Positions 51,814-59,271 of a stretch of 64,000 nt of DNA are shown piece by piece. The position numbers and the translations under genes were made by a program. The stretch comes from Actinospineispora spinosispora DSM 44797 (GTDB taxonomy: Bacteria; Actinomycetota; Actinomycetes; Mycobacteriales; Pseudonocardiaceae). Every line of letters begins with the position of its first letter. Within the stretch, counting starts at the first letter, position 1. The DNA lies in NCBI RefSeq assembly GCF_000429025.1, contig NZ_KE386834.1, positions 770,891 to 834,890 on the forward strand. The letters are read 5' to 3'. The notes below the pieces were generated by a model. That model saw nothing but the letters and a program-made list of their open reading frames with translations, searched no databases and was not told the DNA's origin.

Positions 51814-53256
51814 ATGACCCATCACGACACCCTGTTCATCGGCGGCGAATGGATCGCGCCGAGCTCGAACCAGACCATCACGGTGGTCTCGGCGAGTACC
51901 GAGGAGGTCATCGGCTCGGTGCCGGAGGCCCTGGAAGCGGACGTGGACGCGGCGGTGGACGCCGCCCGTCGAGCGTTCGACGACCCGAACGGCTGGGCCA
52001 CCTGGTCACCGGCCGACCGCGCGGCGGCGATGGAACGGTTCGCCGACGCACTGGAGCGGCGAGGCCCGCAGGTCGCGCAGCACGTCAGCGCGCAGAACGG
52101 CATGCCGATCGCCATCTCCAGCGCCTACGAGGCGGCCTTCCCCGCCGTGCTGCTGCGGTACTACGCGGGAGTGATCAAGGAGCGGACCTTCGAGGAGGAG
52201 CACCCGCACATGATGGGCGGCACGACCGTCGTCCGTCAGGAGCCGTTGGGTGTGGTCGGTGCGATCGTGCCGTGGAACTTCCCGCAGTCCCTCGCGGCAT
52301 TCAAGTACGCGCCCGCGCTGGCCGCCGGCTGCACGCTGGTGATCAAGCCGTCACCGGAGACGGTGCTGGACTCGATCGAGCTGGCCGAGGCGATCCGGGA
52401 GTCCGGGATTCCCGAGGGCGTGGTCAACATCGTGCCCGGTGGCCGTGAGGTCGGCGCGTACCTGGTGGCTCACCCGAGGGTCGACAAGATCTCGTTCACC
52501 GGGTCGACCGCCGCCGGCCGGATGATCGGGGAGACCTGCGGGCGCCTCTTGCGCCCGGTCACGCTGGAGCTGGGTGGAAAGTCGGCGGCGATCATCCTCG
52601 ACGACGCGGACCTCGACCTGGCGAAGATCGGTCAGGACCTGTTCGGGGCGACTCTGCTGAACAACGGCCAGACCTGCTACCTGGGCACCCGGGTGCTGGC
52701 GCCGCGCAGCCGCTACGACGAGGTCGTCGACACCTTCGCCGCCCTCGCCGGCTCGCTGAAGATCGGCAACGCGCTGGACGAGACCACCCAGATCGGTCCG
52801 ATGGCCAGTGACCGCCAGCGCGACCGGGTGGAGGGCTACATCGCGAAGGGCAAGGCCGAGGGTGCCCGGGTGGTGGTCGGTGGTGGTCGTCCGTCGGGTC
52901 AGGACAAGGGCTGGTTCGTCGAGCCGACGATCTTCGCCGACGTGGACAACAACCACACGATCGCCCAGGAGGAGATCTTCGGCCCGGTCCTGTCGCTGAT
53001 CCCCTACACCGACGACGCGGACGCCATTCGGATCGCCAACGACTCCGACTACGGCCTGGGCGGCAGCATCTGGACCCAGGACCGCGAGCGTGCGTTGGGC
53101 GTCGCACGCAGGGTGCAGACCGGCACCATCGGGGTCAACCACTACCTGCCCGACCCCAGCTCGCCCTTCGGCGGCGTGAAGGCCTCAGGTTTGGGTCGTG
53201 AGCTGAGCCCGCACGCGATCAGCCACTACCAGCAGTACAAGTCCATCTTCGCCTGA
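51814..53256 (+). CDS. NAD(P)-dependent aldehyde dehydrogenase
   Basis: A 480-residue aldehyde dehydrogenase. The cofactor motif FTGSTAAGR, the Glu motif ELGGKSA and the catalytic Cys in NNGQTCYLGTR are all intact, and PWNFP is present. It resembles actinobacterial AldA/geranial-type enzymes. The aldehyde substrate is unknown. The ATG at 51814 has GAAGGAGAGA upstream. It stands alone, divergent from the GntR operon; the shared 183-bp gap contains the two operators and an inverted TTGTT-AACAA. Confidence 0.93.
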   Translation: MTHHDTLFIGGEWIAPSSNQTITVVSASTEEVIGSVPEALEADVDAAVDAARRAFDDPNGWATWSPADRAAAMERFADALERRGPQVAQHVSAQNGMPIAISSAYEAAFPAVLLRYYAGVIKERTFEEEHPHMMGGTTVVRQEPLGVVGAIVPWNFPQSLAAFKYAPALAAGCTLVIKPSPETVLDSIELAEAIRESGIPEGVVNIVPGGREVGAYLVAHPRVDKISFTGSTAAGRMIGETCGRLLRPVTLELGGKSAAIILDDADLDLAKIGQDLFGATLLNNGQTCYLGTRVLAPRSRYDEVVDTFAALAGSLKIGNALDETTQIGPMASDRQRDRVEGYIAKGKAEGARVVVGGGRPSGQDKGWFVEPTIFADVDNNHTIAQEEIFGPVLSLIPYTDDADAIRIANDSDYGLGGSIWTQDRERALGVARRVQTGTIGVNHYLPDPSSPFGGVKASGLGRELSPHAISHYQQYKSIFA

Positions 53257-53310
53257 CAGCCGGCCCGCCCCGCGCCACCCGTGTGCGGATGGCCACTGTG
53301 CACACCTACG

Positions 53311-53348
53311 TGCTGCGTCGCACATGTCCGAACATGTGCGACGCAGCA
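53311..53348. repeat. Intergenic palindrome, family B, copy 2
   Basis: TGCTGCGTCGCACATGT (53311-53327), loop CCGA, then ACATGTGCGACGCAGCA (53332-53348), a perfect 17-bp stem. The GCGTCGCA-TGCGACGC core is shared with the palindrome at 19066-19095. It lies between the aldehyde dehydrogenase and vsr genes. Confidence 0.75.
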
Positions 53349-53398
53349 TGAACATGTGCAGAGTCGTCCCGACCCGCGCGGGTGATTACGCTCGACGG

Positions 53399-53866
53399 GT
53401 GGCGGGGGTGGTGCGCAAGCGGCTGGGGCCGCGGGATCCGGCGGTGACCAGCCGGATGATGTCGCGGGTCCGGAACAAGGACTCCAAGGCCGAACTGGCG
53501 CTGCGGCGTGCGCTGCACGCGGCCGGCGTGCGCTACCGGCTGCACGCTCCCGACGTCACCGGTCGCCCCGACATCGTGATCCGGTCGCGCAGGCTGGCCG
53601 TGTTCGTCGACGGGGACCTGTGGCACGGCAATCCGGACGAGGTTCGCAGGCGGGGTCGTGAGTCGCTGGCCGAGCTGTTCCCGAGCCGTACCGAGTGGTG
53701 GGTGGCGAAGATCGAACGCACCATGGCGCGCGACCGGGAGGTCACCGACACCCTGCGCGCCGAGGGCTGGACGGTCATCAGACTGTGGGAACACGACGTC
53801 CTGCGCGATCCGGCGAGCTGCGCGGACGCGGTGAGACGCGAACTGGCCGGCGGAAAACCGCGATGA
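53399..53866 (+). CDS. vsr: Very short patch repair (Vsr) endonuclease
   Basis: Nicks DNA next to T:G mismatches that arise by deamination of 5-methylcytosine. The 155-residue protein has MMSRVRNKDSKAELALRRALHAAG, the Asp of GRPDIVIRSRRLAVFVDGDLWHG and the WHG motif, then EWWVAKIERTMARDREV and GWTVIRLWEHDV. No cytosine methyltransferase gene is in the window, so it may serve host methylation in general. GTG at 53399 is chosen because TACGCT lies six bases upstream. The stop overlaps a small downstream ORF. Confidence 0.88.
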   Translation: MAGVVRKRLGPRDPAVTSRMMSRVRNKDSKAELALRRALHAAGVRYRLHAPDVTGRPDIVIRSRRLAVFVDGDLWHGNPDEVRRRGRESLAELFPSRTEWWVAKIERTMARDREVTDTLRAEGWTVIRLWEHDVLRDPASCADAVRRELAGGKPR

Positions 53867-54009
53867 GTGAGACAGAAACGGGTCAATGGGTCGCGTGCGC
53901 CCAGCGGTTGTTCTACCGCGCCGATATGAGTGTCCCTTATAAAGCCAAGGTCAACACCGATGGACAGTCGCTCGTCGCAGGCTGTAGTGCGCTTGTCGAC
54001 AGAGTGTGA
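53863..54009 (+). CDS. Possible 48-residue protein after vsr
   Basis: An ATG overlaps the vsr stop (ATGA) and opens a 48-codon frame beginning MSETETGQWVACAQRLFY. It has two Cys and no membrane segment, and matches nothing I know. The base composition is less GC-rich than the neighbours. It may be a real coupled gene or chance. Confidence 0.3.
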   Translation: MSETETGQWVACAQRLFYRADMSVPYKAKVNTDGQSLVAGCSALVDRV

Positions 54010-54080
54010 CGCAAGCCCGGATGAATGCGACGCTCGGCACATCCGGCGGGGATGCTGTCCCCACCTGAAGGGGAGGCCCC

Positions 54081-54344
54081 ATGTACTCGCACCAGAACGA
54101 CGCCACGGACGAAGACGGCATGAGCCCGCTCGCGTCGGTCATGGCCGCCATGCCGGACGTGTACGAGCAGCTGATCGCCGAGCACGTCGCGGACTCCTCC
54201 GGACGGTGCATGAGCTGCCGCAACCACGGCACGGCCGGCGTACCGTGGCCGTGCACACTGCGGGTCATCGCCGAGGACGCGCGCTCCGTGCACCTCGCCG
54301 AGCTGGCCGCCTACGAGGACCCGTGCGGCCTGGCGGCCTCCTGA
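54081..54344 (+). CDS. Small Cys-motif protein
   Basis: An 87-residue protein. The centre reads LIAEHVADSSGRC followed by CxxC-like spacing (CMSCRNHG) and WPC, then a helical tail. It shares AEHVAD-S-G-C with the protein ending at 27393 and is related to the one at 61461. A His plus three Cys could bind zinc. ATG with GGGGAGG eight bases upstream. It overlaps cobD by 22 bases. Function unknown; such small proteins are common in actinobacteria. Confidence 0.75.
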   Translation: MYSHQNDATDEDGMSPLASVMAAMPDVYEQLIAEHVADSSGRCMSCRNHGTAGVPWPCTLRVIAEDARSVHLAELAAYEDPCGLAAS

Positions 54345-55300
54345 GCTCCCGCCGTACGCGACGGGCGACGGGGCTGCTGCTCGGCTTCGCCGCCGATGCG
54401 CTGCTCGGCGATCCGGCCCGCTGGCACCCGGTCGCCGGGTTCGGCGTGGCGTCCTCGAGGCTGGAGCGGCGCTGCTACGCCGACTCCTACGCGGCCGGGG
54501 CCGGGTACACCGCGCTCACCGCGGGCACGGTCGTCGTCGCCGGTGCGGCACTCAGCAGGCTCGTGCGGCACCGGCCGGTACTCGACACGCTGACCGTGGC
54601 CGCGGCGACCTGGGTCGTGCTGGGCGGCGCCTCGCTCGCGGGCGAGGGCATCGCGCTCGCCGACTCGCTGGACAGCGCTGACATCCCGGCGGCGCGCGCC
54701 CGGATCCCCCACCTGTGTGCCCGGGATCCCGAGTCGCTCGACGCCGACGGCATGGCGCGCGCCGGCTGCGAGTCGATCGCCGAGAACACCTCGGACGCCG
54801 TCGTCGCGCCGCTGTTCTGGGGCGCGGTCGCGGGTCTGCCCGGCCTCCTCGGCTACCGGGCGATCAACACGCTCGATGCGATGGTCGGCTACCGCTCGGC
54901 CAGGTACTCGCGGTTCGGCTGGTCGGCGGCCCGGACCGATGACCTGGTGAACCTCGCGCCCGCCCGGCTCACCGCCGCGCTCACCGTGGGGCTGGCCCCG
55001 CTGGTCGGTGGCTCGCCCTCGGCGGCCCTGCGGGCGTGGCGGCACGACTCGGGTGGACACCCGAGCCCCAACGCCGGCCCGGTGGAGGCGAGCGCGGCGG
55101 GTGCGCTGGGGATCACCCTGGGCGGTACGACGCGCTACGCCTACGGGGTGGAGGAGCGCCCGAGGCTGGGCACTGGGCGTTCACCGGTTCCGGCCGACCT
55201 GCGCCGGACGGTTCGGCTGTCCCGGCTGCTGGGTCTGGCATCCGCACTGATCGCAGCGGGAGCGGCCTGGGCGCTTCCTCAGAAACGCGCTTTGCCGTAG
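54323..55300 (+). CDS. cobD: Adenosylcobinamide-phosphate synthase (CobD/CbiB)
   Basis: Membrane enzyme that attaches the aminopropanol arm during cobalamin synthesis. The 325-residue protein has the family opening LLLGFAADALLGDPARWHPVAGFG, the conserved ENTSDAVVAPLFWG, and HPSPNAGPVEASAAGALGITLGG. GTG at 54323 has GAGGA upstream; no ATG fits. It overlaps the small Cys-motif gene at its 5' end and the convergent SURF1 gene by 22 bases at its 3' end. No other cob genes are nearby. Confidence 0.92.
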   Translation: MRPGGLLSSRRTRRATGLLLGFAADALLGDPARWHPVAGFGVASSRLERRCYADSYAAGAGYTALTAGTVVVAGAALSRLVRHRPVLDTLTVAAATWVVLGGASLAGEGIALADSLDSADIPAARARIPHLCARDPESLDADGMARAGCESIAENTSDAVVAPLFWGAVAGLPGLLGYRAINTLDAMVGYRSARYSRFGWSAARTDDLVNLAPARLTAALTVGLAPLVGGSPSAALRAWRHDSGGHPSPNAGPVEASAAGALGITLGGTTRYAYGVEERPRLGTGRSPVPADLRRTVRLSRLLGLASALIAAGAAWALPQKRALP

Positions 55301-56103
55301 CGCTCGACGAGCGGGTCGACGGGCTTCTTCGGCTCGACGGGTTCCTCGGGGTAGGTCTCCCAACGAGGGCGCGCCCCGGGATCGCGGCGCTGCAGCAGCT
55401 CCAACCGGATGAAGTACACCAGCCCGAACAGCGCCATCGCACCGAACGACAGCCACTGCCAGGCGTAGGACAGGAACGGGCCGTCGTCGCTGGCCGGCAG
55501 CGGCATGACGCCCAGTACGCCCGGTTGGCCGTCCACCAGCACCAGCCGGCCGGAGGTCACCGGCTGTCCGATGACCTGGGCCAGCATCCGGCTGTCCGCC
55601 GCGTAGACCTGGTGCCGGCCGTCCAGCAGGAACGGCGGCCGCTGTTCCGAGTCGCTCTCGTCGAGCCGGATGCGCCCGGTCAGCGCCACCGGGCCGGCGG
55701 GTGCCTGCGGGAACGGCGCGACGTGGCTGCCCTGGCCGGGACGGACGAAGCCGCGCTCCACGGCGATCACCCGGCCGTCGTCGGTCCGGAACGCCGTCAT
55801 GACCTCGAAACCGGGCTCGCCGAGGATCGTGCGCAGCCGGACGAGCACCTCGTCGTCCGGCAGGTAGGTGCCGTGCACGGTCGCCTGACGCCACTCGACG
55901 TCCTGGCTCGGCGTGCCACTCGGCACCAGCTCGGAGAGAGGTTGCGGCGGGTGCGTGAACGAGGCGGCGACGGCATGGTTGAGCTGCTGCTGCTCGGCGT
56001 TGCGGCGGAACTGCCACGGCGCGAGCTGGGTGTAGCACGCCACCACGAATGCGATGACGAGCAGCACGAAGGCAATCCAGCCGGGTTTGAGCAGAAACCG
56101 CAC
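55279..56103 (-). CDS. SURF1 family protein
   Basis: A 274-residue membrane protein linked to cytochrome c oxidase assembly. It has an N-terminal helix (WIAFVLLVIAFVVACYTQLAPWQFRR) and a C-terminal helix (about 225-245) flanking an external domain with the SURF1 segments VHGTYLPDDEVLVR, ERGFV and LVLVDGQPG. GTG at 56103 has TACCGT six bases upstream, suggesting its own leaderless promoter inside the gap after the kinase gene. Homologous to M. tuberculosis Rv2235. Confidence 0.9.
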   Translation of the reverse strand: MRFLLKPGWIAFVLLVIAFVVACYTQLAPWQFRRNAEQQQLNHAVAASFTHPPQPLSELVPSGTPSQDVEWRQATVHGTYLPDDEVLVRLRTILGEPGFEVMTAFRTDDGRVIAVERGFVRPGQGSHVAPFPQAPAGPVALTGRIRLDESDSEQRPPFLLDGRHQVYAADSRMLAQVIGQPVTSGRLVLVDGQPGVLGVMPLPASDDGPFLSYAWQWLSFGAMALFGLVYFIRLELLQRRDPGARPRWETYPEEPVEPKKPVDPLVERYGKARF

Positions 56104-56107
56104 GCCT

Positions 56108-56977
56108 CTACGGTATGCGGTCCGCCAACTCCAGCACGGAGCGGGCGGCCGCAACCGCCTGGCCGGAGTAGGTTCCACCGAACAGCACGACGTGCACCAG
56201 CAGCGGAAACAGCTGGTGCAGCCCGATCCGTTCCGGCCAGCCCGGCGCGAGCGGTGCGACCTCCTGATAGCCGGCCAGGATCGCTCTCAGCTCGGGAGCG
56301 CCGAACAGCGCCAGCATCGCCAGGTCGGTCTCGGGGTGGCCGCCGTGCGCGGCGGGGTCGATCACCCACGCTCGCGTCCCGCTCCAGAGCACGTTGCCCG
56401 ACCACAGGTCACCGTGCAGCCGGGCAGGGGGCACGGGAGGCCCGGCGATCGCGGGACGCTCCCGCAGCGTGTCCGCCGCCGCCTCGACCGTGTGGGTCTC
56501 GTCGGTGTCGAGCGAACCGGCGTCGCGCGCCATCCGCAGGTAGGGCAGGACCCGGTGCTCGGCGTACCAGCTCGGCCAGTGGTCACCGGCGTCGGTGTCC
56601 ATCGGTGCCGGACCGATCCATGCCTGCTCGGGACCGCCCGGCGGGCCCGCTCCGAACGCCGGCGCGCCGGAGCTGTGCAGTGCGGCGAGATCGTGGCCGA
56701 ACCGGGTGGCGGCGGCCGCGCCGGGGCGTGTACCGGGCAGGTACTCGACGAGCAGCCAGTCCTCGTCGTGGCCGAACACGTCCGGTACCGGGACCACGCC
56801 GGGCTCGGCCAGCCAGCGCAAACCCGCCGCTTCGGCCAGCGCCTGCCCGGGTGCGGCCTTGAGCACCCCGATCCGGCCGTCGGCGAGCCGCATCCGCAGG
56901 ACCGTGCCGTGGGCCTCGAGCACCGTCCCGTCGACACCGCTCAGCCGCCGCACGACGTCGGCGGGCTCGTCGCTCAC
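56108..56977 (-). CDS. Fructosamine kinase family protein
   Basis: A 289-residue kinase-like protein that may phosphorylate ketosamines and so deglycate proteins. The catalytic loop is LHGDLWSGNVLW and the metal-binding VIDPAAHGGHPETDLAM follows, both typical of fructosamine-3-kinases (APH fold). The GTG start overlaps the ptpA stop by four bases, so it is coupled to the phosphatase gene. Confidence 0.9.
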   Translation of the reverse strand: MSDEPADVVRRLSGVDGTVLEAHGTVLRMRLADGRIGVLKAAPGQALAEAAGLRWLAEPGVVPVPDVFGHDEDWLLVEYLPGTRPGAAAATRFGHDLAALHSSGAPAFGAGPPGGPEQAWIGPAPMDTDAGDHWPSWYAEHRVLPYLRMARDAGSLDTDETHTVEAAADTLRERPAIAGPPVPPARLHGDLWSGNVLWSGTRAWVIDPAAHGGHPETDLAMLALFGAPELRAILAGYQEVAPLAPGWPERIGLHQLFPLLVHVVLFGGTYSGQAVAAARSVLELADRIP

Positions 56978-57465
56978 GCCAGCCGGTCCCTCGTCCAGGT
57001 CAGCAGCGCCGGCATGGTCGCCTCGATCATCGCCAGCACGTCGTCGAAACCCCGGTCGCCGCCGTAGTACGGGTCCGGCACCTCGGCGCCCTGAGGCGCA
57101 TCCGGATCGAACGAGCGCAACAGCCGGACCTGGCGTTGCGCGTCGGCGGCACCCAGCACCCTGGTCAGCGCGCTGACGTGCTCCTCGGACGCGGCGAGCA
57201 GCAGATCGGCGCCCAGGTGGTCGGAGTTGACCTGCCGGGCGGTGTGTTCGGTCGGGTACCCGTTGCGCCGCAACACCTCGACGGCGCGGCCGTCCGCGGG
57301 ATCACCGGCGTGCCACGGCCCGGTTCCCGCGCTGGTCACCCGCACCCGGTCGGCGAGCCCCTCCTCGGCGAGGTGTGCGGCGAACACCTTCTCGGCCATC
57401 GGCGACCGGCAGATGTTGCCGGAACAGACGAAACAGACGTGCAGCGATGTGTCCTCTTCTCCCAC
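56974..57465 (-). CDS. ptpA: Low-molecular-weight protein tyrosine phosphatase
   Basis: A 163-residue phosphatase. The P-loop CSGNICRS (Cys14, Arg20) is near the N-terminus and the general acid is in DPYY. Homologue of M. tuberculosis PtpA (Rv2234). It has no signal. In mycobacteria a tyrosine kinase gene, ptkA, lies next to ptpA; here it is replaced by a thioesterase gene on the other strand. GTG start at 57465. Confidence 0.93.
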   Translation of the reverse strand: MGEEDTSLHVCFVCSGNICRSPMAEKVFAAHLAEEGLADRVRVTSAGTGPWHAGDPADGRAVEVLRRNGYPTEHTARQVNSDHLGADLLLAASEEHVSALTRVLGAADAQRQVRLLRSFDPDAPQGAEVPDPYYGGDRGFDDVLAMIEATMPALLTWTRDRLA

Positions 57466-57491
57466 CGACCCAGTCTGACAGGTAAGTTACA

Positions 57492-57507
57492 TACCGAACG
57501 GCCGGTA
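57492..57507. promoter_or_regulatory. Palindrome between ptpA and thioesterase genes
   Basis: TACCG-AACGGC-CGGTA lies in the 100-bp divergent gap, in an AT-richer patch. The form is TetR-operator-like. No regulator gene adjoins. Confidence 0.4.
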
Positions 57508-57565
57508 AATCAGTGCCGCGCCCACCTGTCCGCCGGAGTCGCTCCCTGATCGAGTAGGACCCCAC

Positions 57566-58054
57566 ATGGCCATGCCGGAAGACGCCACGTTGCCGCCGCA
57601 CACCGCCCAGTGCCTCGGCTGCGGTCCGGACAACCCGGCCGGACTGCACATGGAGGTGCGGCCCTCGGGTGAGGGGCTCGTGACGGACGTCGTCTTCGAC
57701 GGGCGTCTCGTCGGTGCGCCGGGTGTTGCGCACGGCGGAGCGGTGGCCACCGCGTGTGACGACCTGTTCGGTTTCCTCGTGCTGTACGCGGCGGGTGTGA
57801 CCGCCGTGACCCGGAGCCTGCAGGTCGAGTACCACGCTCCGGTGGTGCTCGACCGGTCCTATCGGATCACCGCCACGCTGGACAGCAGGGAGGGCCGCAA
57901 GCTGCAGGTCAGTGCTGAAGGGATCGCCGAGGGCGGCACACGGGCGTTCTCCGCGACGGCGTTGTTCCTGGCTGTGGACCTGTCGCACTTCACGCCCTTC
58001 GGCACCTTCCAGCACAACCCGGGACTCGCCGCGTTGTTGCGCGAGCGCGACTGA
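57566..58054 (+). CDS. PaaI-type hotdog-fold thioesterase
   Basis: A 162-residue acyl-CoA thioesterase-like protein. An N-terminal CLGCGPDNPAGLHMEV motif precedes the hotdog domain GAPGVAHGGAVATACDDLFGFLV, where the HGG and Asp form the active region. The N-terminal CxxC is found in a subgroup of these thioesterases. An ATG two codons later is also possible. Substrate unknown. Confidence 0.87.
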   Translation: MAMPEDATLPPHTAQCLGCGPDNPAGLHMEVRPSGEGLVTDVVFDGRLVGAPGVAHGGAVATACDDLFGFLVLYAAGVTAVTRSLQVEYHAPVVLDRSYRITATLDSREGRKLQVSAEGIAEGGTRAFSATALFLAVDLSHFTPFGTFQHNPGLAALLRERD

Positions 58055-58326
58055 GCCCCTTGCTAAAGCTGACCCGCCAGGTCAGGATTGCGGCGTGCCT
58101 CGCGATCCCCGGCTGGTGACCCGCCGACACATCGACCTGTGTCGGCACCGGTCGGCCGTCTGTCGCTGAGGATTCCCTCGCCGGACGTGCGGGTACACCC
58201 CGTTCGGCCTTCGAAGCGCGGCTGACCGGTACGCGCTGATGCTCCGAGTGGCGCACGCCGTGCGCTGCGGGCAGCATGCCGTCACCGTGTCGAGTTACAT
58301 CCGCCCGGCTTGACGGAGAGAGGCCT
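58055..58326. other. Gene-free leader region before the betaine operon, with two hairpins
   Basis: No credible gene is seen. CTGACC-GGTCAG forms a stem at 58069-58085, probably the thioesterase terminator. CCGACAC (58124-58130) pairs with GTGTCGG (58139-58145). The rest holds the promoter and leader of the transporter operon; I see no known riboswitch. Confidence 0.5.
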
Positions 58327-59271
58327 GTGCCCACCTGTGCTGTGAGTCGAGGTCGTATCGGTGTCCTGGTGGTTGCGCTCGCGCTGGTGCTGGCGGGATG
58401 CGCGACCGGCCCGGCGGGGTTCACCGTGCGTGCCGCCCAGTTCCCGTGGAGCGCCGCCAAGCTGACCAACGCGATCCTCGCCGAGATCGTCGCCAGGCAC
58501 CCCGAGCTGGGCGTGTCGAAGCTGAAGATCATCCAGGTCGGCCCGGCCACCGCGTGGGCCGGCGCGCAGCGCGGTGACGTCGACCTGCTGACCGAGGTCG
58601 CCATGCCGAACCAGCAGAAGCTGGCCGCCAAGGCCGCCGCGCGCGTCGACCTGGTGCACCAGACCTACGGCGGCGCGCAGCAGGGCTGGTTCGTCCCCAG
58701 CTACGCGCTCGAACCCGGCCAGCCGCTGGCCGGGTTGCAGAGCGTCACACAGCTCGACCGGTACGCGGCGGCACTGGACAACAAGCTGATCGACTCGGAC
58801 CCGAGCTTCCTCACCACGACACAGAACACCGCGCGGCTGAAGGGCTACGGGCTGCACCTGCAGCAGGTCACCTCCAGCGAGGCCGCACAGCTCGCTGAGC
58901 TGCGCCGGGCCTACGAGCGGCGCAAGCCGATCCTGGTGTACCTGTACCACCCGCACTGGGTGTTCCAGCAGTTCCAGATGACGCAGCTGACCGAACCGAC
59001 CCCGCCCGGGCCGCCACCCGGCCCGGAGTGTTTCACCAGCGGCACCGGGGCCTGCCCGATGCCGCCGTACTCGGCGTGGACCGCCGCGAGCAAGGAACTG
59101 GCCCAGCGGGCGCCCAGGTTCCACGCACTGCTGCAGCGTTTCGAGCTGCCGATCGCCGATGTGGAACCGATGTTGAAGAACGTCGACGTGGACAAGGAGA
59201 AGGCGCAGGACGTCGCGCGTCGCTGGGTCGACGCGCATCCCCAGCTGATCGACGGATGGGTACGAGCGTGA
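58327..59271 (+). CDS. OpuA/ProU-type substrate-binding lipoprotein (betaine/choline)
   Basis: Captures a quaternary amine outside the membrane for the ABC transporter encoded next. The signal peptide ends in the lipobox VLAGC (Cys25). The mature part is an OpuAC-type domain, starting FTVRAAQFPWSAAKLTNAILAEI. Trp residues at WAGAQRG and in the HPHWVFQQF segment suggest an aromatic cage. It has a Pro-rich insertion (TPPGPPPGPECF) with Cys pairs. GTG at 58327 has GGAGAGAGG upstream. Its stop overlaps the ATPase gene. Confidence 0.88.
   Translation: MPTCAVSRGRIGVLVVALALVLAGCATGPAGFTVRAAQFPWSAAKLTNAILAEIVARHPELGVSKLKIIQVGPATAWAGAQRGDVDLLTEVAMPNQQKLAAKAAARVDLVHQTYGGAQQGWFVPSYALEPGQPLAGLQSVTQLDRYAAALDNKLIDSDPSFLTTTQNTARLKGYGLHLQQVTSSEAAQLAELRRAYERRKPILVYLYHPHWVFQQFQMTQLTEPTPPGPPPGPECFTSGTGACPMPPYSAWTAASKELAQRAPRFHALLQRFELPIADVEPMLKNVDVDKEKAQDVARRWVDAHPQLIDGWVRA

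Noticed and set aside
53399-53866. Restriction-modification island around vsr
   Set aside because: No methyltransferase or restriction enzyme gene is found on either side.
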